Of a DNA stretch of 20,618 nt, positions 1-6,679 are shown in pieces. Each line of letters opens with the position of its first letter. The first letter of the stretch is position 1. Both the position numbers and the translations under genes were made by a program. The DNA is from Tissierellia bacterium. GTDB lineage: Bacteria; Bacillota_A; Clostridia; Tissierellales; Peptoniphilaceae. The notes under the pieces were generated by a model. That model searched no databases. It saw nothing but the letters and a program-made list of their open reading frames with translations, and was not told the DNA's origin. The stretch is taken from the NCBI GenBank assembly GCA_012513395.1, contig JAAZCH010000243.1:1-20618 (forward strand), in the 5' to 3' direction.

Positions 1-1059
1 CTTTCTATTCTCATATGCGTTTTTTATTGCAGAAACAATATCTCCATGGCTGTCATTTAAGCTCATAGTAGCAGAAGTTGTAACATCTGCAAGCATTGCT
101 TTTTCTTCATCTGTCAATGCATCGTATTTAGCCTTATCTTCTGGTTTGTCAGATCCATCTTTAAGTGGTCTGCCATTTAATTCTGATGTGTATTTTGTAA
201 ACCACTCTTCCACTTCTTCTACAGTTTTCCCTGTGAATAGTTCTTGGTATGCGTCCATTTGGTTTGCCCATGTTCCACTGCCCATTCTATAAGCATCTCC
301 ACGTTCTCTCTTAGTCGCCCAAGCTGCAAAGTCTTCTATGAAAAGCTCTTCTGTAGAAGTAAGTTGCTCATCCACTTTGCCATCATGATCTGAATCATAA
401 TTATATACTTGTCCTGGCCAACCTATAAATTGTGGCATTCCATCACCATCGTAATTAGGCGTTGCAACCTCAACTTGGTCTACTAATAAGTATAAAATTT
501 TTCCATCTTCATCAAATAATCCATGAACGGCAATTTGATTAGTGCTCCATACTTGTGTATCAGTATCATCTTTTCCTGGACCTTTTCTGCCCGTATTATT
601 TAATCCAAATCCTTGGTAAATTCCTGTTGCAGATACTGTTTCCACTTCTTTAGGCTCTTCTACAACTTTTGAAGGTGCTGGATATTTTTCCGGATCTAGA
701 GCATTATTAACTGCATACATTATCGCCTTGCTAGTTATTGTAGCTCCTGAGATAGCATCTACTTCAGTTGAATTAGCTTCTACAATCCTGTTAGGAATAT
801 CTTTTAGAGCTTCTCCTGCTATTTCTGGAGTTTCTTCATTTTCGATTACCTTAACATCTAAAATGGTATCTCCATCCCTAATTACTTCTACTACTACATC
901 CCCATTAAACCCTTCTCCAACACCAGTAAGAGTTTCTGCCGTATCTGTTATTTCCACATCTTTAGGCGCATCTGGCCCAACAACTTTTTCTTTATTACAA
1001 CCAATTAATGCAAAAGTTAAAACAATGCATAAAAATAATACTGAAATTTTTTTCCTCAT
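1..1059 (-). CDS. FMN-binding lipoprotein, C-terminus cut by window edge
   Basis: Open frame of 353 codons with no stop before the window edge, so the C-terminus is missing. The N-terminus is a lipoprotein signal: KK, a hydrophobic run and the lipobox ALIGC with Cys21, so the protein should be anchored outside the membrane. Residues about 45-118 resemble the FMN_bind domain of NqrC/RnfG, with the motif DAISGAT (101-107), whose Thr is the residue ApbE-type transferases join to FMN. A second region (145-353) ends in DVTTSAT-MS-ND (325-336), which resembles a degenerate second flavin site. The likely role is extracytoplasmic electron transfer or a flavin-dependent reductase; the partner is unknown. 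I chose ATG 1059 because AGAAG lies 6 bases upstream; ATG 1065 has no spacing to it. A promoter lies just upstream. Confidence 0.85.
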   Translation of the reverse strand, partial: MRKKISVLFLCIVLTFALIGCNKEKVVGPDAPKDVEITDTAETLTGVGEGFNGDVVVEVIRDGDTILDVKVIENEETPEIAGEALKDIPNRIVEANSTEVDAISGATITSKAIMYAVNNALDPEKYPAPSKVVEEPKEVETVSATGIYQGFGLNNTGRKGPGKDDTDTQVWSTNQIAVHGLFDEDGKILYLLVDQVEVATPNYDGDGMPQFIGWPGQVYNYDSDHDGKVDEQLTSTEELFIEDFAAWATKRERGDAYRMGSGTWANQMDAYQELFTGKTVEEVEEWFTKYTSELNGRPLKDGSDKPEDKAKYDALTDEEKAMLADVTTSATMSLNDSHGDIVSAIKNAYENRK

Positions 1060-1091
1060 TTTCATCTTCTAATTATTATAATCTAAATGGA

Positions 1092-1120
1092 ATTATATCA
1101 TTTTTATATTTTCTACACAA
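1092..1120 (-). promoter_or_regulatory. Sigma-A promoter of the FMN-binding lipoprotein gene
   Basis: On the minus strand, -35 TTGTGT (1115-1120) and -10 TATAAT (1092-1097) are separated by 17 bases. Predicted transcription start is near 1085, giving a leader of about 25 bases. No convincing terminator separates this gene from the one upstream (only an AT-only 8-bp repeat), so read-through from 1912 is also possible. Confidence 0.7.
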
Positions 1121-1153
1121 TATCGAATTAAATATAATTGCAATTTAATTTTT

Positions 1154-1912
1154 TTAATTTAAGTTTTCTGAATCCCAATTTTCTCTATATTCTTTTAAAA
1201 ATCCTGCCAATTCTTCAATATCTTCCTTATAAATAATCCAGTCTTCATACTTCAAACCATATGCGTACACTTGCAAGCCATCTTCTTTATCCAAAAATCT
1301 GTATTCTCTCAATACAACATCGTAATAATCTGCTTTAATTCCATATTCAATTAAAGAATCTTCAATCTGAATTAGCAACTTAGCTAAAGCTTCATAGTTT
1401 ACAACTGAATCATATTTAACTAAAACTAATTCCAATTCCAAAGGAGGATTTCTTATATCCAATTCCTGATTTAGAATTAGCTTTTTTTCAAAACCTTCCT
1501 TGTATTTGAATCCTATATATCCATAATTATTATCATCTACATCAATTATGTCATTAAAAATAAAGTCCGTTTGGTTTTTTATTTCCCCATATAAACGATT
1601 GTAAGTATTCCATTTGTTACTTACAACTTCTTCATAATCGTCGTATTTTATTCGACCCAAGGAGTCAGTATAAATATGGAAGTATTCGTCTAAAGAATTT
1701 GGCTTCTTATATGTAAATTCGTATTTACTAGTTTTAAAATTATAAGATATATCTGTAAGATTATAATCTTCTCCTGGATAATTTTCTTCTATGTATTGCT
1801 CCACACTATATTTTCCCAATTCTTTGGAAATGGGATTGCCACTTAATCCAAAATAAAAATACAAAATAACCGCAGCTAAAATTATAAGAATTGCAATTAC
1901 AATTTTTTTCAT
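1154..1912 (-). CDS. YfjL-like membrane-anchored protein, function unknown
   Basis: 252 residues. An N-terminal hydrophobic helix (about residues 3-21, after MKK) without a lipobox suggests a single-pass anchor with the rest outside the cell. The start of the soluble part (GNPISKELGKYSVEQYIEENYPG region) resembles the Bacillus YfjL-like N-terminal domain, which also begins with GNP and an alternating Tyr-rich beta structure; I make this match from memory and with moderate confidence. The C-terminal half (about 150-252) is acidic and rich in Tyr and Leu, with no catalytic motif I recognise. The ATG is preceded by GGTGGAGAT at good spacing. Its own promoter lies upstream. The neighbour downstream is also an extracytoplasmic protein, but nothing shows that the two act together. 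Confidence 0.75.
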   Translation of the reverse strand: MKKIVIAILIILAAVILYFYFGLSGNPISKELGKYSVEQYIEENYPGEDYNLTDISYNFKTSKYEFTYKKPNSLDEYFHIYTDSLGRIKYDDYEEVVSNKWNTYNRLYGEIKNQTDFIFNDIIDVDDNNYGYIGFKYKEGFEKKLILNQELDIRNPPLELELVLVKYDSVVNYEALAKLLIQIEDSLIEYGIKADYYDVVLREYRFLDKEDGLQVYAYGLKYEDWIIYKEDIEELAGFLKEYRENWDSENLN

Positions 1913-1936
1913 TTTAATATCTCCACCTTTTGTAAT

Positions 1937-1965
1937 ATCATACTCTTTATTTATTTTTATGTAAA
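1937..1965 (-). promoter_or_regulatory. Sigma-A promoter of the YfjL-like gene
   Basis: On the minus strand, -35 TTTACA (1960-1965), a 17-base spacer and -10 TATGAT (1937-1942). It faces away from wrbA, so the 1913-2093 gap is a divergent promoter region. Confidence 0.65.
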
Positions 1966-2019
1966 TAAAATAAATCTTTAGTAAAATCTTTTATTAAATT
2001 ATCTCAAATTAGTAATATC

Positions 2020-2050
2020 TTGTTTAAAAGTGTACCTCATAAGGTAAATA
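2020..2050 (+). promoter_or_regulatory. Candidate wrbA promoter with internal operator
   Basis: TTGTTT (2020-2025) and TAAATA (2045-2050) are separated by a long 19-base spacer. A perfect inverted repeat, TACCT-CATA-AGGTA (2033-2046), lies across the spacer and the start of the -10. No better sigma-A promoter is visible before the gene. A regulator acting here is inference. Confidence 0.35.
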
Positions 2051-2093
2051 TAAAATAATTAGAAAAAAATTATTCTTTTAAAAGGAGATAAAA

Positions 2094-2684
2094 ATGGAAA
2101 AAACAAAACTATTAATTGTATATTACAGTATGACAGGTCATAATTACCAAATGGCAAAATGGGCTAAGGATGAAGCAAAGAAAAATGGTGCTGAAGTTAG
2201 ATTGAGAAAAGTTAAAGAGTTAATGGATACTTCAAATCCTAATCCTGGTTGGGCTAAATATTTGGAAGATTCAAAAGATGTAGAAGAAGCTACAAGTGAT
2301 GACATAGTATGGGCTGATGCAATTCTATTCTCATCACCTACTAGATTTGGAAATGTAGCTTCACAGATGAAATATTTCTTGGATTCACAAAGTGGAATTT
2401 GGGGAGAAGGAAAAACTGTAAACAAAGTTGTTTCAGCTATGACTTCAGCTCAAAATGATCACGGTGGCCAAGAAATGACTATCCAAACCATATATTATAC
2501 AATGATGCACTGGGGAGCTATAATCGTTCCAACTGGATATACAGACGATAGCGTATTCGCTGCTGGAGGAAATCCATATGGATCTTCTGGAACAGCAACT
2601 AGAGAAGGATTTGCAAATGATCTTGAAGGCGCAGTTAGACACCAAACTAATAGATTGCTGGATGTAGCAGGTAAATTAAAATAA
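2094..2684 (+). CDS. wrbA: WrbA-type flavodoxin, NAD(P)H:quinone oxidoreductase
   Basis: 196 residues, the usual WrbA length. WrbA enzymes are cytoplasmic FMN proteins that reduce quinones by two electrons and limit oxidative stress. Family features seen: a flavodoxin phosphate loop (YYSMTGHNYQMA, 10-21), the SPTRFGN flavin-binding loop (81-87), QMKYFLDS (91-98) and HGGQE (123-127), with the late GG-PYG-S segment (about 158-165). The start is ATG with AAAGGAGAT just upstream. It is transcribed rightward, divergent from the YfjL-like gene, as a single gene followed by hairpins. The odd element in its 3' region is described separately. Confidence 0.93.
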   Translation: MEKTKLLIVYYSMTGHNYQMAKWAKDEAKKNGAEVRLRKVKELMDTSNPNPGWAKYLEDSKDVEEATSDDIVWADAILFSSPTRFGNVASQMKYFLDSQSGIWGEGKTVNKVVSAMTSAQNDHGGQEMTIQTIYYTMMHWGAIIVPTGYTDDSVFAAGGNPYGSSGTATREGFANDLEGAVRHQTNRLLDVAGKLK

Positions 2685-2697
2685 ATTAAAACTGATG

Positions 2698-2722
2698 AAT
2701 AGCCAAAGTATTTCTGGCTATT
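2698..2722 (+). terminator. Hairpin after wrbA, weak terminator without T-tract
   Basis: AATAGCCA (2698-2705) pairs perfectly with TGGCTATT (2715-2722) across a 9-base loop, 13 bases after the wrbA stop. It is followed by AAATTG instead of a T run. Its second half recurs at 2849-2862 followed by the missing T run, so it looks like a terminator separated from its tail. Confidence 0.5.
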
Positions 2723-2862
2723 AAATTGATGACAAATATTTTTTAAGGTCGGAATATCATTCTTTTTTGAGCGTATATGGCCCGCCGGCCCGAGGGTACT
2801 CGAAAAAGAATGATATGGAGACCTTTATCAACATTTTGTTGGCCAGATTATTTCTGGCTATT
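2709..2862. repeat. 14-bp direct repeats flanking a palindromic element
   Basis: TATTTCTGGCTATT occurs at 2709-2722 and again at 2849-2862. Extending leftwards, 2701-2722 and 2841-2862 match at 19 of 22 positions. The 126 bases between them (2723-2848) are largely one imperfect palindrome: ACAAA...AAGGTC on the left mirrors GACCTT...TTTTGT on the right. This resembles a small inserted element with a target duplication, or a duplicated terminator; I cannot tell which from one copy. Confidence 0.55.
2745..2825. other. Long hairpin with very GC-rich loop
   Basis: AAGGTC (2745-2750) pairs with GACCTT (2820-2825). After a symmetric 3x3 GGA/GGA internal loop, 2754-2767 pairs perfectly with 2803-2816 for 14 bp, and TGAG/CTCG adds four more pairs including one T.G. 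The 27-base loop holds 2779-2796, which is 17 of 18 G or C in an AT-rich genome, and can form its own GGCC/GGCC stem. It could be a structured RNA, a repeat element or a folded DNA site. No family was recognised. Confidence 0.6.
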
Positions 2863-2868
2863 TTTATT
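2842..2868 (+). terminator. Rho-independent terminator after wrbA
   Basis: GCCAGA (2842-2847), loop TTATT and TCTGGC (2853-2858) are followed by TATTTTTATT. This is the functional-looking terminator for the wrbA transcript, 158 bases beyond the stop. Confidence 0.7.
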
Positions 2869-2922
2869 GAATTTTTTTATTTTTGTGAAATTAAGTTTCA
2901 TAATCCAGTACGTAGGCAAATA

Positions 2923-2950
2923 TTGAGTTAAATTATCCATGTGATATAAT
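2923..2950 (+). promoter_or_regulatory. Sigma-A promoter of the lipid-kinase gene
   Basis: -35 TTGAGT (2923-2928), a 16-base spacer and a perfect -10 TATAAT (2945-2950). The transcription start should fall near 2957, about 22 bases before the ATG. Confidence 0.75.
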
Positions 2951-2978
2951 ATTTATACTAATTATTGTGGGAGCATAT

Positions 2979-3878
2979 ATGAAAAAAGCTACAATTATCT
3001 TTAATCCAGTTGCAGGAAAAGGCAAAACTAGAGAACTAACTAAATATTTAGAAAATAAATTGTTACAAGAATTCGACAGCGTAGAAATTCAAGCCACTGA
3101 AAAACCAAGAGACGCTATCCTTTTTGCTACAGAGGCATGTATAAATGGCGTTCACTCAGTATTTGCACTGGGAGGAGACGGAACAGTAAATGAAGTGGTC
3201 CAAGGAATTATGGATGCATCTTGTGAAAAGAAACCTATATTAGGCGCTATACCAGGAGGAACTTTTAACGGTGTTTCTAGGATAATGGAATTTTCTCAAA
3301 ATCCTAAAGCTGCAATAAATAACATAGATTTCAACAAAACTGAATTTATCGATATAGGAAGATCTAATAAAGAAACTTTCAATATGATATATTCAATTGG
3401 CGATGTACCTGAGTCTTTACATAATACTCCAGTTGAAGAAAAATCAGCATTTTCTGTTTTTGCATATGCATTTAATATCGCTAGAGATGCCGTTAAAAAT
3501 TCCCATTACCACATGAGTATTAATGTAAACGGAGAAAACATCGAAGGAGACTACAGTCATGTGGTGATAATGCTTTCAACAGCTCTATCAAAACTCACAT
3601 TAATAAATAAAGGCATTGAAAAAAATGATGGTTATTTACATCTATTTATTTTAAAAGAATCTAGTTTATTTGAAAAAATTGGCATACTTCCTGATTTAAT
3701 AGGAGGAAATATTTTTGAAAATGAAATGATTAAATATTTTAAAACTAAAGAAATTCTTATCGAAAGTAATGAAGAAATAATTAATACAGACCTAGACGGA
3801 GACAAAGCTTCTCCCCTGCCTTCTAAAATCACAATTATTCCAAAAGCAATTGAAATCTATAGTTTAGATAATAAGTAA
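2979..3878 (+). CDS. Diacylglycerol-kinase-family lipid kinase (YegS/BmrU-like)
   Basis: 299 residues, about the usual length for the family. The DAGK catalytic domain is at the N-terminus: IIFNPVAGKGK (6-16), the nucleotide-binding GGDGT (65-69) followed by VNEV, and IPGGTFN (91-97). In most relatives the last motif reads PGGTAN. The C-terminal beta domain ends with the family-like segment DLDGDKA...P...I-P-A. Such proteins phosphorylate diacylglycerol or related lipids using ATP at the inner membrane face; the true substrate cannot be read here. I chose ATG 2979 because GGGAG sits 5 bases before it; the in-frame GTG at 2967 overlaps that site. It is a single-gene unit between its own promoter and a strong terminator. 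Confidence 0.85.
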   Translation: MKKATIIFNPVAGKGKTRELTKYLENKLLQEFDSVEIQATEKPRDAILFATEACINGVHSVFALGGDGTVNEVVQGIMDASCEKKPILGAIPGGTFNGVSRIMEFSQNPKAAINNIDFNKTEFIDIGRSNKETFNMIYSIGDVPESLHNTPVEEKSAFSVFAYAFNIARDAVKNSHYHMSINVNGENIEGDYSHVVIMLSTALSKLTLINKGIEKNDGYLHLFILKESSLFEKIGILPDLIGGNIFENEMIKYFKTKEILIESNEEIINTDLDGDKASPLPSKITIIPKAIEIYSLDNK

Positions 3879-3930
3879 CCCACTGAACAATATGTCTATT
3901 TACATTATTGTACAGTGGGTCTGTTTTTTT
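3878..3930 (+). terminator. Strong terminator after the lipid-kinase gene
   Basis: ACCCACTG (3878-3885) pairs with CAGTGGGT (3913-3920). After an A/A mismatch, ACAATA pairs with TATTGT. A run of seven T follows (3924-3930). The first base lies in the stop codon. It sits between convergent genes and may also slow the opposing transcript. Confidence 0.9.
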
Positions 3931-3933
3931 AAT

Positions 3934-4902
3934 TTATCTATTTATCCAATTAGGTCTTTCAAGAATTTCTTTGTTTTTTCCAATGCTTTTTGCAGGAAAT
4001 CCTTCTAGTATATCGTTATCTTCAAATTCCTTACGTTGAGGAATTAACGCACCTGATTTTATCAAAGAGTTTTTACCAATTTTGCTAAAATCACATACAA
4101 TAGATGAACTCTCTACGATGGTATTTTCTCCTATGATTGTACCGTGTATCATGGAGTTTGGACCTATAACTACATTATCCTCTAAAATTAATTGGTTTTC
4201 TGGAAGTAAATGCAATACGGAGTTTTCAAGGATTTGAACATTATTTCCAATTATAATCGGACCATGACTATCTCCTACTATCTTTACACCAGAAGCTATG
4301 TAGCAACTTTCACCAATTACAACATCTCCAGTTATCTCAGCGCTTCCCATTACCAATGTCGTCTCTCCTACTTTAGGAACTTTTCCATTAAATTCATATA
4401 TCTTAGCCAAAGGTTCATCAACTCCAATATTTTCTATAATATTTTCTTCATAAGGAAGAAGTTCAATATTGCCACTTCGCATACGTTTAATCATTTCTAA
4501 ATCTTCATCTGTTGTCTTTCTTATTATTTTTCCTGGTCTACCTAATACCACTGAATTATCTGGAATTACTGTATTGGGAAGTATTAAAGTACCTTCACCA
4601 AATATGCAATTATCCCCTATCACAGCTCCTTCTAAAATAGTGGTGCAATTTCCTACCTCGCATAAATTTCCAAGTGTTGCGCCTATTACTGTACATTTAT
4701 GACCGAAAACGGTTTTCGAACCGATTTCAACAGGATGTTTTTCTGTACCGATTACTGTGGTATTTTCTAAAATAAAAGAACTATTGCCAATTTTAATAGA
4801 GTCATTTTCTGATCTAATTATCGTCCCTTGGGCGACAATAGACCCACTTCCTATTCGAACTCGACCTATGATTTCAGCTGAATTGTTAATCTTAACTTTC
4901 AA
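3934..4902 (-). CDS. Two-domain left-handed beta-helix protein, gamma-carbonic-anhydrase-like
   Basis: 322 residues made of hexapeptide repeats (I-G-x-x-x-x pattern) in two tandem blocks, about 6-128 and 183-310, joined by an acidic linker. Both blocks end like gamma carbonic anhydrases and related hexapeptide proteins (GRPGKIIRK; GFPAKSIGK). Zinc ligands are split. Block 1 keeps only the first His of the GH-x4-H pair (His68; the second is Ile73) and has Ile51 at the VLH position. Block 2 has VLH (His231) and MIH (His253) but Pro248 at the middle position. It may be an active two-domain enzyme, a scaffold or an acyl/nucleotidyl-transferase relative; function is uncertain. The start is TTG with GAGG 7 bases upstream, overlapping the previous gene by 11 bases, so translational coupling is likely. 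Confidence 0.75.
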   Translation of the reverse strand: MKVKINNSAEIIGRVRIGSGSIVAQGTIIRSENDSIKIGNSSFILENTTVIGTEKHPVEIGSKTVFGHKCTVIGATLGNLCEVGNCTTILEGAVIGDNCIFGEGTLILPNTVIPDNSVVLGRPGKIIRKTTDEDLEMIKRMRSGNIELLPYEENIIENIGVDEPLAKIYEFNGKVPKVGETTLVMGSAEITGDVVIGESCYIASGVKIVGDSHGPIIIGNNVQILENSVLHLLPENQLILEDNVVIGPNSMIHGTIIGENTIVESSSIVCDFSKIGKNSLIKSGALIPQRKEFEDNDILEGFPAKSIGKNKEILERPNWINR

Positions 4903-5257
4903 ATGCCAAACCTCGCTTTCTTATATTGAAGCTTAATGAATAATCTTCATTTAATATTTCTATATATATTTTACTATAATCTAAAGAAAAATTCATCAAC
5001 GAAGAATTGAGATCTATTACTCGTAAAAAATGAATAGTAGCTGTATTATTTCCATCTACAAGAGAGTGTCTTATCAATATAGATTTCACTTCAGTTAATT
5101 GAATTCTATTTATTATGTAATTGGGAGCATCTTCTAAACTAATATTTACTACTCTGTTGTCTAAGTTTATTATTAAATCTACATCATTTTCCATTTCATT
5201 TAAAATATTAAGTTCAACTTCACTAATTATTTTAAGATTGTTTTTATTATATTCCAT
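4892..5257 (-). CDS. Unrecognised 121-residue protein coupled to the beta-helix gene
   Basis: I do not recognise this protein. It has no signal peptide, membrane helix or cysteine. It is rich in Asn, Ile and Leu, with alternating hydrophobic residues that suggest beta strands (for example VDLIINLDNRVVNISL at 26-41 and IYIEILNEDYSLSFNI near the end). The reading frame is supported by a purine-rich site (AGAGGTAAGAATG) before the ATG and by its 11-base overlap with the downstream gene, which implies that the two products are made together and may form a complex. The next gene upstream ends in a strong terminator just before this start, so its promoter is unclear. Confidence 0.65.
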   Translation of the reverse strand: MEYNKNNLKIISEVELNILNEMENDVDLIINLDNRVVNISLEDAPNYIINRIQLTEVKSILIRHSLVDGNNTATIHFLRVIDLNSSLMNFSLDYSKIYIEILNEDYSLSFNIRKRGLAFES

Positions 5258-5274
5258 TCTTACCTCTTCCTAAT

Positions 5275-5308
5275 AAAAAAGAGAAATAGCAACTGCCACT
5301 TCTCTTTT
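5275..5308 (-). terminator. Terminator of symporter copy 1
   Basis: On the minus strand AAAAGAGAA and TTCTCTTTT form the outer stem, with GTGGCA/TGCTAT (two G.T pairs) extending it inwards. TTTTTTATT follows. It begins 10 bases after the symporter stop and ends 17 bases before the next start. Confidence 0.85.
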
Positions 5309-5318
5309 AAAATTAATA

Positions 5319-6509
5319 CTAAATTAACTCTTCGTATGAATCTGGTTTTAATTCATGACCAGTAATCTTATTTACAATTACTGCGATTGCTGCGTCTCCA
5401 GTTACGTTACATGCAGTTCCAAAACTGTCTTGAGCTACATAAAGCGCAATCATAAGACCAAGCATAGGTTGTGTAAATCCTAGCATAGTTTCTAAGATTC
5501 CTAAAGCTGCCATAACAGCTCCTCCAGGCACTCCTGGTGCAGCTACCATAGTAACACCTAGCATTAGAATAAATGGAAGCACCTCTACAAATGTTGGTGT
5601 TATTCCGTTTAGCAACATGATTGCCATTGAGCAACTAAGTAAAGTAATTGTACTTCCTGATAAATGAATTGTCGCACAAAGTGGAATAACGAAGTCTGCT
5701 ACACCTTTTTCTACACCCATTTTGTAAGTTTGATTCAATGTTACAGGAATAGTCGCTGCTGATGATTGGGTTCCGATAGCTGTCATATAAGCTGGGAACA
5801 TGGTTCTAACTTTGGATACAGGATTTCCTCCTCCAAAAAAGCTAGCAATGGTAAACTGAATAAACAATGTAATCCAATGTAGTGCAATAACCATTACAAA
5901 TACCTTAGCAAATACGCTTATTATAGTTTCTACCTCACCAGTATAAGACATATTAGCAAAAATTCCCATGATGTGAATCGGCAATAGTGGAATAATAACT
6001 ACGCTTATAAGTTTAGTTATTATATCTGAAAATTCGTGCATTGCTTTTTTTAGTGTATCTCCTTCAACAGAAGCAATTCCAACTCCTAAAATAAATGAAA
6101 GAATTAAAGCTGTCGTAACACTAAATAGTGGCTCCATTGGAGATTCAAAAATTGCAGCAATTGCTTCTCTACCTGCCGAAGCTGGATCAAAAGCCCCCGC
6201 ACCGTTTGTAATAAATTTAGGTAACAATATGGACGCTACTACAAAAGTAAGTGTTCCAAAAGCTACAGTAGAACCATATGCCAATCCCGCTGTGATTCCC
6301 AATGTTTTTCCTGCTTCTTTGCCTAGATCAGCAATACCTGGTACAACAAATCCTACGATTATCAATGGTATAACAAAATTTAAAAAGTTTCCAAAGAGAC
6401 CATTAAATGTTACCAATATAGATATAATAATTGCTGGCGCAACTTTACCAATGATAATACCTAATATAATTGCAATAATCAATCGTGGCAATAAACCAAT
6501 TTTTTTCAA
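5319..6509 (-). CDS. SDF-family amino-acid:cation symporter, copy 1
   Basis: 396 residues, a full-length sodium:dicarboxylate symporter-family (GltPh/DctA fold) membrane protein. The HP1 tip is SSAATIPV (249-256) and the HP2 tip GVPGGAV (326-332). In TM8, DSFGTACNVTGD (361-372) keeps the residues matching GltPh Asp394, Thr398, Asn401 and Asp405, but has Gly364 where GltPh has Arg397. The TM7 NMDGT motif reads HLSGS (282-286). This suggests a neutral amino acid rather than aspartate or glutamate, possibly with different sodium coupling. The start is TTG with GGAGG 8 bases upstream; the codon before it, ATT, occupies the place of the ATG in copy 2. It has its own promoter and terminator. Confidence 0.88.
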   Translation of the reverse strand: MKKIGLLPRLIIAIILGIIIGKVAPAIIISILVTFNGLFGNFLNFVIPLIIVGFVVPGIADLGKEAGKTLGITAGLAYGSTVAFGTLTFVVASILLPKFITNGAGAFDPASAGREAIAAIFESPMEPLFSVTTALILSFILGVGIASVEGDTLKKAMHEFSDIITKLISVVIIPLLPIHIMGIFANMSYTGEVETIISVFAKVFVMVIALHWITLFIQFTIASFFGGGNPVSKVRTMFPAYMTAIGTQSSAATIPVTLNQTYKMGVEKGVADFVIPLCATIHLSGSTITLLSCSMAIMLLNGITPTFVEVLPFILMLGVTMVAAPGVPGGAVMAALGILETMLGFTQPMLGLMIALYVAQDSFGTACNVTGDAAIAVIVNKITGHELKPDSYEELI

Positions 6510-6586
6510 AATTCTATCCTCCTCATATTATTTTGTCGAAAATTAGCTAAACTCACTTAATATTGCTAACTTTTCAACACAACGAT

Positions 6587-6615
6587 ATATTAACAGATAG
6601 TTAAAATGTTTTCAA
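6587..6615 (-). promoter_or_regulatory. Promoter of symporter copy 1
   Basis: On the minus strand, -35 TTGAAA (6610-6615), a 17-base spacer and -10 TAATAT (6587-6592). The spacer contains ATAGTTAAA (plus strand 6597-6605), a motif shared with the leader of copy 2, and the small inverted repeat TTAAC-AGATA-GTTAA (6590-6604). Confidence 0.55.
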
Positions 6616-6619
6616 CAAC

Positions 6620-6665
6620 AAAAAATAATATAAATGCACTGAGATATAGAAATCCCAATGCATTT
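6620..6665 (-). terminator. Terminator of symporter copy 2
   Basis: On the minus strand AAATGCATTGGGAT pairs with ATCTCAGTGCATTT (14 positions including two G.T pairs) around loop TTCTAT. ATATTATTTTTTG follows. It lies 14 bases after the copy 2 stop and separates the two transporter genes into single-gene units. Confidence 0.8.
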
Positions 6666-6679
6666 AATTATATATTTTA

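Noticed and set aside
728..1072. Plus-strand open frame of 114 codons
   Set aside because: It is antisense to the FMN-binding lipoprotein, whose domain motifs, signal peptide and promoter are clear. The plus-strand product is Ser/Thr-rich with no recognisable feature.
2054..2074. AATAATT/AATTATT hairpin before wrbA
   Set aside because: The stem is A/T only, in an A/T-rich leader, and is expected by chance.
2745..2825. Known self-cleaving ribozyme (twister, hammerhead, pistol)
   Set aside because: I compared the loop with the conserved cores I remember and found no match, so no ribozyme is claimed.
2886..2900. Inverted repeat TGAAA-TTAAG-TTTCA upstream of the lipid kinase
   Set aside because: Only five pairs in AT-rich DNA and more than 20 bases upstream of the -35; not enough to call an operator.
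2967..2979. Upstream GTG start for the lipid kinase
   Set aside because: The GTG overlaps the GGGAG ribosome binding site of the ATG at 2979, and the shorter product starts like other family members.
5407..5634. Minus-strand 75-codon frame inside symporter copy 1
   Set aside because: It is an out-of-frame reading of the transporter gene, with no ribosome binding site and atypical composition.
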